Source: DASUNP01 sp963728545 (GTDB taxonomy: Bacteria > Acidobacteriota > Blastocatellia > UBA7656). From it: DNA of 64,000 nucleotides. Made by a program: the position numbers and the translations under genes. Location of the stretch: the NCBI GenBank assembly GCA_963728545.1, contig CAVSKO010000002.1:5270001-5334000 (forward strand). The letters are read 5' to 3'. The notes under the pieces are model-generated. The model saw only the letters and a program-made list of their open reading frames with translations, did not search any database and was not told the origin of the DNA. Positions 45,410-53,666 of this stretch are shown here, in pieces (position 1 is the stretch's first letter; the number at the start of each line of letters is the position of its first letter).

Positions 45410-45526
45410 TCACCGCAGAGACACAGAGGACACAGAGCGGGCGCAGAGCAGAATAAAATCTCTGCGCAATCGCCGCGTGCGAAGCACATCATCGGCCATA
45501 TGCGTCCTCTATGTCTGCGGCGGTGA
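45410..45526. repeat. 117-bp nested ACCGCAGAG-type inverted repeat
   Basis: The outer arms TCACCGC...AGACACAGAGGAC and their imperfect inverse (45502-45526) enclose an inner perfect GCGCAGAG/CTCTGCGC (45441-45448 with 45460-45467). It follows the permease stop by 24 bases. The arms are related to 20701-20785. Confidence 0.6.
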
Positions 45527-45592
45527 GATGGCTCTCTTATCCCGTACATTCAATTGCAAACCGCTATAATGACTCACATCGCCGGGCGCGAT

Positions 45593-46762
45593 TCAGAGTT
45601 CGGGGTTAGCCATAAAAACGCTTGCGGGCAGCCGCTTGTTCGTGCTGGGAAGCTTGAGACATCGTTTGAGCACGAAATCGAAGAGTAGCGGGTTGAAACC
45701 ATAAATCTCTTTTAAACAGGCGCGCTCCTCGGCGTTGATGTAGCCCGCGCGCGCGAGCGGCTTTGTCCTGATGAGCAGATTGATTGCGGGCAAAGGATAA
45801 TCGCTGCCGTTAACGAGACGATCATGCAAATCTTCTCGCCCGATGATGGTTGAAAGCGGCAAGCCGATACGGTTGAACTGTGTCATCGCCGAGATGTCGC
45901 CGAAGACCAGCCCGTCGTATCGCTTGTCATCCATCAGGCGCATGAAAAGATTGAAGTTGTGCGTGCGCTTTCTCTCGGGGTCGTCCAGGTCTTCGTTGTG
46001 GCCCAGACCGGCGCAATGCGCGACGATGGTTTTGACGCCGTGTTCAAGCGGCCTGCGCAAAAGGAGCGGATTGCCCAGCTTTTGATCCTCCTCCGCTTCG
46101 ACGGCCTTCTCCTCGCCGCCGTGACTGAGCAAGATCAGGTTAAGCTCCTTCATCTTCTGATAAAACGGATCACACTTCGAATCAGCCGGGTCAATGCCCA
46201 TCGCATTTGGCAGCCATTTGACTATCCGCCCGCCGCGACCGGCCCACTTTTCTAATTCGTCAATCGCGTCGGGGCGATAAGGATTTACCGAGATGACAGG
46301 CTCGAACAGATCGGGCCGCTCGTCGGCGAGGGCGAAGACGTATTCGTTGGGGACGTAAAACTCCGTCTTCGCCAGGTTCACCGTCCCGTCACGGTTGTAG
46401 TTTTTGTCAAACGCGAGCAGGCGATATTTGCCGTGATGATCTATGTGCTCGGCGAGGTCGGTTAACCGCGCTACGACTTCTCTGTCGGCATGCTCAAGCC
46501 GCTCGACTCCTGCGGCGCTGAGATAGACGGCAAACTTTATGCGGTGAAAAGGATGCTTCAAGGTGAGCATCTTGGGGTTGACAAGGTTGTTGGAGTCGCC
46601 TGTGCCGATGCCCGCAACGTGAGTGTGGTAATCCGTCAGGCGAGCCGGGTCCACGTCATCAAAAGCCCTTTTGATGAGATCGGAAGATTTAACGCTCAGG
46701 CGGTCATTCAATTCTTCGGGCCGGTGCGTGAAAGCTCCGCCAAGAAAATGTAACAGGCACAT
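45593..46762 (-). CDS. Amidohydrolase-family (metal-dependent) protein
   Basis: 389 residues. TDYHTHVAGIG gives the HxH metal site, LSHGGEE and IVAHCAGLGHN the later His, and VNGSDYPLPAINLLI the Asp, in the order of the amidohydrolase-2 (TIM-barrel) group. A decarboxylase or hydrolase acting on a carboxylated substrate is likely but not proven. ATG 46762 follows GAGG. It is the last gene of a minus-strand cluster with the CocE hydrolase and decarboxylase genes. Confidence 0.78.
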   Translation of the reverse strand: MCLLHFLGGAFTHRPEELNDRLSVKSSDLIKRAFDDVDPARLTDYHTHVAGIGTGDSNNLVNPKMLTLKHPFHRIKFAVYLSAAGVERLEHADREVVARLTDLAEHIDHHGKYRLLAFDKNYNRDGTVNLAKTEFYVPNEYVFALADERPDLFEPVISVNPYRPDAIDELEKWAGRGGRIVKWLPNAMGIDPADSKCDPFYQKMKELNLILLSHGGEEKAVEAEEDQKLGNPLLLRRPLEHGVKTIVAHCAGLGHNEDLDDPERKRTHNFNLFMRLMDDKRYDGLVFGDISAMTQFNRIGLPLSTIIGREDLHDRLVNGSDYPLPAINLLIRTKPLARAGYINAEERACLKEIYGFNPLLFDFVLKRCLKLPSTNKRLPASVFMANPEL

Positions 46763-46797
46763 GCTTTAACCTCTGAATAGTTCAGCTTTAGCTGATG

Positions 46798-47050
46798 TCA
46801 ACCTATGCGCGCGCTTTGTCCGCCATCTACCGGCAGCATCACCCCTGTGATGAACTTTGCTTCGTCTGAAGCCAGGAACAGGGCGGCGAAGGCCTTTAGT
46901 CTCAAGCGCCGATTCCTGGTTCGAGTCAACCAGCGCCACCCGCGCGCCTTCTCGCGCGAAAAGAATTGCTGTCGCCCGGCCATTGCCTATTGTTTCTCCC
47001 GGCGTCTGGCCGGCACCCGTTACAATAGCTACCTTATCCTTGAGTCTCAT
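46798..47050 (-). pseudogene. Short-chain dehydrogenase remnant with internal deletion
   Basis: The N-terminal end of an SDR (MRLKDKVAIVTGAGQTPGET, the GxxxGxG region, then VALVDSNQESALETK) is joined directly to an SDR C-terminus in another frame (AFAALFLASDEAKFITGVML). The usual 180 or so central residues, including the Tyr-x-x-x-Lys active site, are absent, so it cannot be a working enzyme. The start overlaps the end of the decarboxylase gene by 17 bases, consistent with former operon membership. Confidence 0.75.
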
Positions 47051-47600
47051 TTGAGAACCCTTCAAAACCTTCTTCCAACCGGACCCCGAGCGAGTTAAGC
47101 GCCATTGACACAAGATTGTACTGGCCGACGGTGAAAACGAAATCTATGAGCTGCTCGGTGTTGTAACGCTCTTGAAGCGCATTCCAGGTGGAATCGCTGA
47201 CGAAAGAGTTTGCGTGCAACTCGTCCACCCCGCGCAGCAGCATGGCTTCAAACCTCGACCAGCCGGGCGCGTCCGGCCCTTCGGCGATTCGCTTGATGTC
47301 GTCGTCGTCGAGGCCGACTTGCTTTCCAATAGCAACGTGATGTCCCCACTCATACTCGGCCCGGCATAGCCACCCCACGCGTAAGATGGCAATCTCTCGC
47401 TCCCGCGCCGGAAGCGTGGATGCGGATAATATGTGGCTTGCGAATACCAGCCATCTTTTCAAAAGCTTCGGGTGACGGGCCAGGGTCGTAAAAATGTTAT
47501 ACACCTGGCCGCCCCGCCGCAGGCTTTCCATCATCTCTCTGGTCTCGTCATCCCACTCTGACTCAGGAAGAGGTGGAATGCGCATCGGCTTCGGATTCAT
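47034..47600 (-). CDS. Carboxymuconolactone decarboxylase-family protein
   Basis: 188 residues of the CMD/AhpD-like helical fold. LPAREREIAILRVGWLCRAEYEWGHHVAIG carries the conserved Glu-Arg, Cys and His of the family's active site. Proteins of this fold act as decarboxylases or peroxidases, and the substrate is not evident. ATG 47600 has GAGG upstream, 41 bases after the CocE gene stop, so it is the second gene of the cluster. Its 3' end overlaps the SDR remnant. Confidence 0.8.
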   Translation of the reverse strand: MNPKPMRIPPLPESEWDDETREMMESLRRGGQVYNIFTTLARHPKLLKRWLVFASHILSASTLPAREREIAILRVGWLCRAEYEWGHHVAIGKQVGLDDDDIKRIAEGPDAPGWSRFEAMLLRGVDELHANSFVSDSTWNALQERYNTEQLIDFVFTVGQYNLVSMALNSLGVRLEEGFEGFSNETQG

Positions 47601-47640
47601 CAGTTTATTTCCTCTTTACTTGTTATCGAGTTTGCGAAGC

Positions 47641-49587
47641 CTAACGACCCTGCCCGCCTGGCCCGGTGACCAGAGACAGCTCGATAAAGCTCGTCTGGCC
47701 GGGAGCGTGATAAATCCGCTGCACTGCTTTTTTATAATCCGCAGGCTTTGCCCAGAAGATGCTCGGCACGAAGGTCTGCGGATTGCGGTCATAGAGCGGG
47801 AACCAGCTCGATTGCACCTGCACCATAATTCTGTGACCCGGCAAAAAGACGTGGTTAGCCGTGGGAAGCGCAAATCGGTAGGGCAGCGGCTTGTCCGGCG
47901 TGATGGGTTTAGCAGTCTCAAAGCTTTCGCGATAACGGCCTCGGAAAATGTCTGTAGAAACTGCCAACTGATAACCGCCCATCCCCGGCTGACCGGCGAC
48001 TTCATCGGGATAGACGTCGATCAGTTTTACCACCCAATCGGAATCAGTCCCGCTTGTGGAAGCGATCAAATTGACGAGGGGTTCTCCGCTGATCTTTACA
48101 GGCGCGGTCAATTTGTCGGAAACGAACGCGACTACATCGGGGCGGCCCGAAGCCTCGCGCTGATCGTCAACCAGCCACTGACGCCAGGTGCCGTCGGCAG
48201 CGCCTACGGGGCGGATGGGGCGCGCGCGGAAGGGCACAGGCTTGGCGGGATCAGAGACGTATTCATCGAACGCGGTATCGCCTGCCTTCGGGGCGTCGAA
48301 GCTCGCTTTCAGACCGGCGTTGAGATAAAACGGCGTCGGTCGAACTGTGCAACCGCTCGGGCAGCCCGCCGGCCAGGCCGACAAACGCCGCCAGTTGTTG
48401 GTCCCCGTTTCAAACGCGGCGACGGGCGGGATGTCAGCCTTCGAGGCTCCATCCTTGAGGTATTGATCCAGGAAAGGCCGCAGTATCTCCTGGCGGAAGT
48501 AGAGCGCGGTATCGCTGTTGAATTTTATAGCGCCGAGCGCGCTGCCGTCCCTTATCATCTGGCCGTGATACCACGGGCCCATGACCAGAAACACTTTGTC
48601 GTTGCCCGCGTCTTTCGGCTCGATGGCCTTGTAGACGGCGATTGCGCCGTAAATGTCCTCCTGGTCCCAGAGGCTATGAACCAGCATGACCGGCACCTTC
48701 AGCGGTTGCGCAGCCAGCAACTTGTCGACCGCCTGATCGCGCCAGAATGCGTCGTAAGCCGGGTGCTCAAGAAGTTTTCGCCAGAAGCCGACCTGCTCAA
48801 GCCCGCGCCGCCTGCCAAGCTCACCTGCCGAACCCGCTTGCATAAACATGTCATAGTCGTCGTAGTGGCTTGTCCACCAGTGGGCCGTCGAGTCGCGCGT
48901 CGCTTCCTGGTCGTACATGTAGGCCATCATTTGCTGGCGGAAGGCGCCGTTGTGGAACCAGTCGTCGCCCATCCAGCCGTCAACCATAGGGTTCATCGGC
49001 ACCGACACCTTGAGCGCCGGATGCGGATTGACGAGCGCCATCAAAGGCAAAAAGCCGTCGTATGAGATGCCGAGTATGCCGACTTTGCCGTTGCTTTCGG
49101 GGATGTTTTTTACGAGCCAGTCTATGGTGTCATAAGTATCTGTAGCATGATCAACTGCTGTCGGGTTCTGCGGCCCGCGCAACGGGCGATTCATCACGTA
49201 ATCGCCTTCGGAGCCATACTTGCCGCGCACGTCCTGGACTACGCGTATGTAACCGCCTTCGACTATCACGTCGGTGGCGTTGTCGTAGCCGCTCAGGATT
49301 GGGCCGAGGTGAGAGCTTTCGGCGTGCTTCGTGAGCCCGGCGGCGTCGTAAGGCGTGCGCGTAAGCAGTATCGGCGCGCCCTTGGCGCCCTTAGGCACAA
49401 GGATGACGGTGTGCAGTTTCACCCCGTCGCGCATCGGTATCATTACGTTGCGCTTGATGTAATCGAAGCCGTCATTGGTGGGCTCAAGCCTCGCCGGCGT
49501 TTCGCTTGGCAAAGCCGGGGTTTGAGAGAAAGCTCCGAAGCTAAAAGAGAGGGCGAGCAGAACGGCCATTATTAGCTCACGCTTCAT
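47641..49587 (-). CDS. Secreted CocE/NonD-family (S15-like) serine hydrolase
   Basis: 648 residues from ATG 49587 (TTGGAGG upstream; signal peptide MKRELIMAVLLALSFSFGAFS). The catalytic Ser lies in GILGISYDGFLPLMALV (GxSYxG), with the X-Pro dipeptidyl-peptidase/cocaine-esterase alpha/beta domain and a C-terminal jelly-roll (SGTDSDWVVKLIDVYPDE; HRIMVQVQSSWFPLYDRN). An esterase or acyl-amide hydrolase acting in the periplasm is likely. It heads the cluster with the decarboxylase, SDR remnant and amidohydrolase. Confidence 0.85.
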   Translation of the reverse strand: MKRELIMAVLLALSFSFGAFSQTPALPSETPARLEPTNDGFDYIKRNVMIPMRDGVKLHTVILVPKGAKGAPILLTRTPYDAAGLTKHAESSHLGPILSGYDNATDVIVEGGYIRVVQDVRGKYGSEGDYVMNRPLRGPQNPTAVDHATDTYDTIDWLVKNIPESNGKVGILGISYDGFLPLMALVNPHPALKVSVPMNPMVDGWMGDDWFHNGAFRQQMMAYMYDQEATRDSTAHWWTSHYDDYDMFMQAGSAGELGRRRGLEQVGFWRKLLEHPAYDAFWRDQAVDKLLAAQPLKVPVMLVHSLWDQEDIYGAIAVYKAIEPKDAGNDKVFLVMGPWYHGQMIRDGSALGAIKFNSDTALYFRQEILRPFLDQYLKDGASKADIPPVAAFETGTNNWRRLSAWPAGCPSGCTVRPTPFYLNAGLKASFDAPKAGDTAFDEYVSDPAKPVPFRARPIRPVGAADGTWRQWLVDDQREASGRPDVVAFVSDKLTAPVKISGEPLVNLIASTSGTDSDWVVKLIDVYPDEVAGQPGMGGYQLAVSTDIFRGRYRESFETAKPITPDKPLPYRFALPTANHVFLPGHRIMVQVQSSWFPLYDRNPQTFVPSIFWAKPADYKKAVQRIYHAPGQTSFIELSLVTGPGGQGR

Positions 49588-49696
49588 AAAAGTTCCTCCA
49601 AGAGAAATCAATAATGGAAAGTATTACGGTGCCGGGAAAGCGAAGCGTAATTGTAACGAAGGCGAAAATAGAGTACAAGCGATGCGAATTATGTAC
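49588..49696. other. Leader of the hydrolase cluster
   Basis: The stretch between the hydrolase start and the nested repeat element. No promoter was recognised with confidence and no gene is supported. Confidence 0.3.
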
Positions 49697-49882
49697 TGCC
49701 CCGGAGGGGCAAGCGGACATTAGCCGGTGGTGCAACCACCGGACATATTGCCGATAAAATGCGCGCCCTGGAAGGGCGCAGGAAGATGTTTCGATCCTGC
49801 GCCCTTCCAGGGCGCGAGAAATATTTGGCGATGAGTTCCGGTGGTTGCACCACCGGCTAATATCTTTCGCTCCTCCAGAGCG
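49697..49882. repeat. 186-bp nested inverted-repeat element (GCCCTGGAAGGGCG core)
   Basis: Outer perfect 24-bp inverted repeat: 49720-49743 (TTAGCCGGTGGTGCAACC...) with 49837-49860. Inner perfect 22-bp inverted repeat: 49762-49783 (CGCGCCCTGGAAGGGC...) with 49795-49816, 11-base loop. Each end adds its own small hairpin (CCCC/GGGG at 49699-49709, CGCTC/GAGCG at 49868-49882). The same architecture and core occur at 15015-15200. Confidence 0.72.
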
Positions 49883-49906
49883 ATTCAGAAGTGATTCACC
49901 GGTTGT

Positions 49907-50926
49907 CTACTTGGTGACCTTGATGCGGTACGACCCTGTTCCGGATGCCTTGTTGAAATGGCGTATCTGGACGAAATACTGGCCCGGGATGAGGTCTGCT
50001 ACGATTCGCGCATTTGTGCCGACGCCGCTGTCGTCATCTTCGGCGATCAGGCTGGTTTGACTGGTCGGCCCGAAAAGCTTCATAACAACATCGGTCTGGC
50101 CGGTGGTGGAGACGGTGTGGCGGCCGCCTGATTTTGCGGTGAAAGTAAAGAGGTCTTCCTCCCCCGGCGCACCTATGCTTGCCTGTGTTGGCGAGGTGCT
50201 GTTCACGGAAAGCTTTGTTGCCACGATCGGCTTACGCGGGTAAGCCTCTTCGCCTGCGATAAAGGCTTTGTCCATCGTCGACAGCACCTCATTAGCCTTG
50301 GTTCCTTTACCGGACTTGGTCCAGCGACCCGGAAAGAAATAAAGCATGATCGAGTCCCCATCGAACTTCGTCCCTTTTATCTGGTCTACTCTGTATTTCT
50401 CAAGGACGTTATGTCTGACCTGATCGGGGTCCCAGTTGTTTGGAGGACCGCCAAGCTCGCGTACAACTACTTCTTCTTTCCACTCGATGCCGCCGTCCGG
50501 GTTTTGATGCTCGTGACCAAGCCCGATGGCGTGTCCAAATTCATGAGCCGCCGTCCCGCCGTCCATAAAGCCGAGATTCATAGTCGGATCGCTTTGAGGG
50601 ATCTTGCGGCAGTCGGTGCCTATAAATGACCAGGCCCCGTCGCTCTCGTCAAAGGCGATGCGGATTTCTGCATTCGGCACATCAATGAACTCAAACGTGA
50701 GATTGGCGTGTTCGCTCCACCAGGCCGCCTGCTCTTTTACTTTGGCTTTCTGAGCGCTGGTTCCGCCCATAAACCTCACTCGCAGTGTCGAGCCGTTGAC
50801 CCATAACTTTCTGAACTCAAGCACCGCACGGAAGTTGCCGACCCTGCGGTTGCCTGTAGTCGATTGCCGCCGGAACATCTCCTGCGGCAGAATCCTGTCG
50901 TGACAGATTTTCAAAGGTTTTGCCAT
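49907..50926 (-). CDS. Metzincin metalloprotease with C-terminal PPC domain
   Basis: 339 residues. AAHEFGHAIGLGHEHQNPDGG is a complete HExxHxxGxxH zinc site of the metzincin clan (matrixin/astacin-like), and DSIMLYFFP after it resembles a Met-turn. The preceding domain has the expected strand WWSEHANLTFEFIDVPNAEIRI. The last 100 residues form a PPC domain (SIGAPGEEDLFTFTAKSGG; YFVQIRHFNKASGTGSY). ATG 50926 opens without a signal peptide (MAKPLKICHDRILPQEMF), odd for this family, so export would need another route. Confidence 0.83.
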   Translation of the reverse strand: MAKPLKICHDRILPQEMFRRQSTTGNRRVGNFRAVLEFRKLWVNGSTLRVRFMGGTSAQKAKVKEQAAWWSEHANLTFEFIDVPNAEIRIAFDESDGAWSFIGTDCRKIPQSDPTMNLGFMDGGTAAHEFGHAIGLGHEHQNPDGGIEWKEEVVVRELGGPPNNWDPDQVRHNVLEKYRVDQIKGTKFDGDSIMLYFFPGRWTKSGKGTKANEVLSTMDKAFIAGEEAYPRKPIVATKLSVNSTSPTQASIGAPGEEDLFTFTAKSGGRHTVSTTGQTDVVMKLFGPTSQTSLIAEDDDSGVGTNARIVADLIPGQYFVQIRHFNKASGTGSYRIKVTK

Positions 50927-51157
50927 ATTGTTTTCCTTTAGATTAATTGATCCAAAACAGTATCATCTTTTTTTCAAACGCGAAATGCTCAGGAGGGCCG
51001 CTCCCCTTCACTATGCATGGACGCCTTCGACAAACCGATTTTTGCTGAAGGCGGGCTCATTTTTTCAAGTTCTTGATTGTAGACGTATCCGAAGCGAGTC
51101 TCTTTGAGGGCGGCCAGCGAGCAGGTAAACTATTGAACTGAAAAGACCGATCATCGC

Positions 51158-52462
51158 CAGGGTTCCTGCAAAGTCGCTTGACAATTGAAAAGAAAAGACC
51201 TACCTCGGTTCAATAGCAAAGTAATTCAAAACTGAACCGGAGGAAGGTCTTAGATGAAGCATAACACTGCAAGCTTCTCATTGGAGCAAAAATCCGAGCC
51301 GTTTATCTTTGATGTCAATAGTCTCTTTTATCACCTCGACTGCCTTACTGATCGCCGCAAACCAAAGGGCGTGCGTTACCCTCTGGCGGTCGCTTTGGTC
51401 TTTGTCATTTTGGCAAAGCTTGCCGGCGAGGATGACCCTGAGGGGATTGCTCACTGGATCGCTCTTCGCAAGGATTTGCTCATCGAAGCTCTCAAGCTCA
51501 AGCGAAAGACTACACCTCATCCGACTACTTTCTCTCGCATACTTGGTTGGGCGGTTTCGGTCGAGCAGCTTCAAGAATCATTCACGCAGTTTCTGCTTTC
51601 AACTGTGGAAGGAGGCTTGTCTTTACAGATGCCCTTAGATGGAAAGACCTTGCGAGGGACGATTCCTCCAGGCAAAACACAGGGAGTTCACCTGCTGGCA
51701 GCCTATCTTCCTGCTGAAGGCATAGTGCTTTGCCAGGTTGAAGTAGGATGCAAAGAAAACGAGATAGTTGCAGCACCACGAGTCTTAAAAAGCGTAGATT
51801 TAAAGGGAAAAATCGTGACAGGCGATGCGATGTTTGCGCAGAGAGAACTGTCTCAAATGGTAGTCGAGGGCGGAGGAGAGTATGTGTGGACGGTCAAAGA
51901 TAATCAATCCACATTGAGGGCTGAGATAGAGGCAGCATTCGAGATTGAGGAAGGCAAGACGGCGCTGAAAGCAATGGAGAATGACTTGTCACGAGCTGAG
52001 ACGATAGAAAAGGGGCACGGACGAATAGAGGAGAGGCGTCTTGTGGCGACCAGCCTGTTGAAGGGATATTTGCAGTGGCCCTGCCTTGAGCAGGTCTTCA
52101 AGATTGAGCGAGAAGTCGAAGAGATAAGTACTGGCAAGAAGCGAAGTGAAGTGAGCTATGGAGTGACAAGTCTGAGGAGGGAAGAAGCCACAGCCGAGAG
52201 ATTGATGGAAATAGTGAGAAGGCACTGGGGGATAGAAAACGGGTTGCACTATCGGAAAGACAAAACGCTAGGGGAGGATGGTTGCAGATTAAAAGTGGGA
52301 GAGGCGGCGCAGGTGATGGCCGTGATAAACAACCTGATAATAGGATTGGTTCTGAGACAGGGCATAAACAATCTAGCAGCGGCAAGAAGAAGCTACAGTG
52401 CCAATCCGCTTGAAGCGCTGAATCTCATTTTGCGCCGATAGACCTACTTTGCAATAGCCCTG
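51158..52462 (+). mobile_element. Complete ISAs1-family insertion sequence
   Basis: 1,305 bp with terminal inverted repeats: left CAGGGTTCCTGCAAAGTCG (51158) and right, inverted, CAGGGCTATTGCAAAGTAG (ending 52462). A perfect 10-bp target duplication CGATCATCGC flanks it (51148-51157 and 52463-52472). Length, ends, duplication size and one transposase all fit the ISAs1 family, and the intact state points to a recent insertion. No split gene is evident at the joined flanks. Confidence 0.93.
51254..52441 (+). CDS. ISAs1-family transposase
   Basis: 395 residues, intact. It starts with MKHNTASFSLEQK and ATG 51254 follows GGAGGAAGG. The DDE-type core is visible: MPLDGKTLRGT (first Asp), VTGDAMFAQRELSQ, and RRHWGIENGLHYRKDKTLGEDG (HWxIEN.LHxxxDxxxxED, the family signature with the Glu). 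The base composition is more AT-rich than its surroundings, as expected for a mobile gene. Confidence 0.93.
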   Translation: MKHNTASFSLEQKSEPFIFDVNSLFYHLDCLTDRRKPKGVRYPLAVALVFVILAKLAGEDDPEGIAHWIALRKDLLIEALKLKRKTTPHPTTFSRILGWAVSVEQLQESFTQFLLSTVEGGLSLQMPLDGKTLRGTIPPGKTQGVHLLAAYLPAEGIVLCQVEVGCKENEIVAAPRVLKSVDLKGKIVTGDAMFAQRELSQMVVEGGGEYVWTVKDNQSTLRAEIEAAFEIEEGKTALKAMENDLSRAETIEKGHGRIEERRLVATSLLKGYLQWPCLEQVFKIEREVEEISTGKKRSEVSYGVTSLRREEATAERLMEIVRRHWGIENGLHYRKDKTLGEDGCRLKVGEAAQVMAVINNLIIGLVLRQGINNLAAARRSYSANPLEALNLILRR

Positions 52463-52472
52463 CGATCATCGC

Positions 52473-52663
52473 CGCCAAAATTGACATCCCATTAACGGCT
52501 GGGTTATTCTGAAAATTGCGACTCGCCCGGGAATTTTGGCCGGGGCGAACCGGTTGTCAGATGCCGGTGGCAGGACGGCGGACGGAAAAGTTGAAGATAG
52601 TTTAAAAAGTTTTTGCTCGAACCTGGCACCTGACCTCTTAAATCTCTGATCGGGTACAGCTAT
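52473..52663. other. Intergenic region between IS and ROK gene
   Basis: No gene supported. A stretch with 7-bp spacing (CTGGCAC, CTGACCT, 52621-52634) precedes the ROK start. The ribosome site of the ROK gene is weak. Confidence 0.35.
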
Positions 52664-53644
52664 ATGACATCCAGCCAGACTAACGACCCTCTCTTTATCG
52701 GCATCGATCTGGGCGGCACAACGCTCAAAGGCGCGCTCGTAACCTCGGCAGGCGAGATAATTCACGAGATTCGCATCAATACCGAACATCAAAGCCCCGA
52801 AGCTTTGTTCAGCCAGGTTGTCAAATCGGCGCTCAGCTTGCGCAATGACGAGCGGGCGGGCGGGCGCGTCGCCGCCATAGGCATGGGAATCCCCGGCCTG
52901 GTCAATCGCAAGACGAACCGCGTGGAGGTCATGCCCAATTTACCGGCCCTTACCGAAATAGATATTCCGACCGAGTTATCACGCGAAACGAATCTCCCCG
53001 TAGTGCTCGATAACGATGCCAACGCGGCCGCATACGCAGAGCTGCAGGTCGGGGCCGCGCGCGGGCGTCGGAATGTATTTTTCGTGACGCTTGGAACAGG
53101 CATCGGCGCGGGTTTAATAATCAACGGGCACATCTACAGGGGCGCTGCCGGGTTTGCGGGCGAGTTCGGACACATGACGATAGACCCGGAAGGGATAGAG
53201 TGCGGCTGCGGCAACATCGGGTGCCTTGAAACTATAGCGAGCGGGCCGAACATCGTCCGTCGCACGCGCGAGCGGCTTTATCGCGACCGCACCAGCTCGC
53301 TTTCGCGACTGGCCGTCCCGCGCGACCGCGAGTTTACTGCCGAAGACATAGCCCGCGCCGCGCAGCAGGGCGACGAGATGGCGCAGGTCATGATGGAGCG
53401 CACGGGGATGTTTTTAGGCATAGCCATAGCCGCCGTCATCAATCTATTGAATGTCGATATGGTCGTGATGGGCGGCGGCGTGATGGAAGCGGGCGATTTG
53501 ATACTCAAGCCTACGATCAAAGAGACCAGGCGGCGCGCATTCCCGCCTTCGTTCAATAGCTGCGACATAGTCATAGCAAAGCTAGGCCCTTCGGCAGGCA
53601 TGATAGGGGCCGCGCTCCTGGCCCGCGATCAGGCCGGACAGTAG
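52664..53644 (+). CDS. ROK-family sugar kinase
   Basis: 326 residues, intact. IGIDLGGTTLKGAL is the phosphate-1 loop of the ASKHA fold, LPVVLDNDANAAAY the ROK catalytic region (Asp), TLGTGIGAGLIING the phosphate-2 loop, and GHMTIDPEGIECGCGNIGCLE holds the His-Cys3 zinc site that defines functional ROK kinases. Glucokinase or N-acetylglucosamine/mannosamine kinase activity is possible; the specificity cannot be read from sequence. It precedes the VWFA gene by 22 bases on the same strand. Confidence 0.9.
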   Translation: MTSSQTNDPLFIGIDLGGTTLKGALVTSAGEIIHEIRINTEHQSPEALFSQVVKSALSLRNDERAGGRVAAIGMGIPGLVNRKTNRVEVMPNLPALTEIDIPTELSRETNLPVVLDNDANAAAYAELQVGAARGRRNVFFVTLGTGIGAGLIINGHIYRGAAGFAGEFGHMTIDPEGIECGCGNIGCLETIASGPNIVRRTRERLYRDRTSSLSRLAVPRDREFTAEDIARAAQQGDEMAQVMMERTGMFLGIAIAAVINLLNVDMVVMGGGVMEAGDLILKPTIKETRRRAFPPSFNSCDIVIAKLGPSAGMIGAALLARDQAGQ

Positions 53645-53666
53645 CCGTAAAAACAGTAGCTATAAA

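Noticed and set aside
47494..49065. Long open frame (523 codons) on the plus strand opposite the CocE hydrolase
   Set aside because: It is antisense to a strongly conserved enzyme and its residues show no domain; high-GC codon bias explains it.
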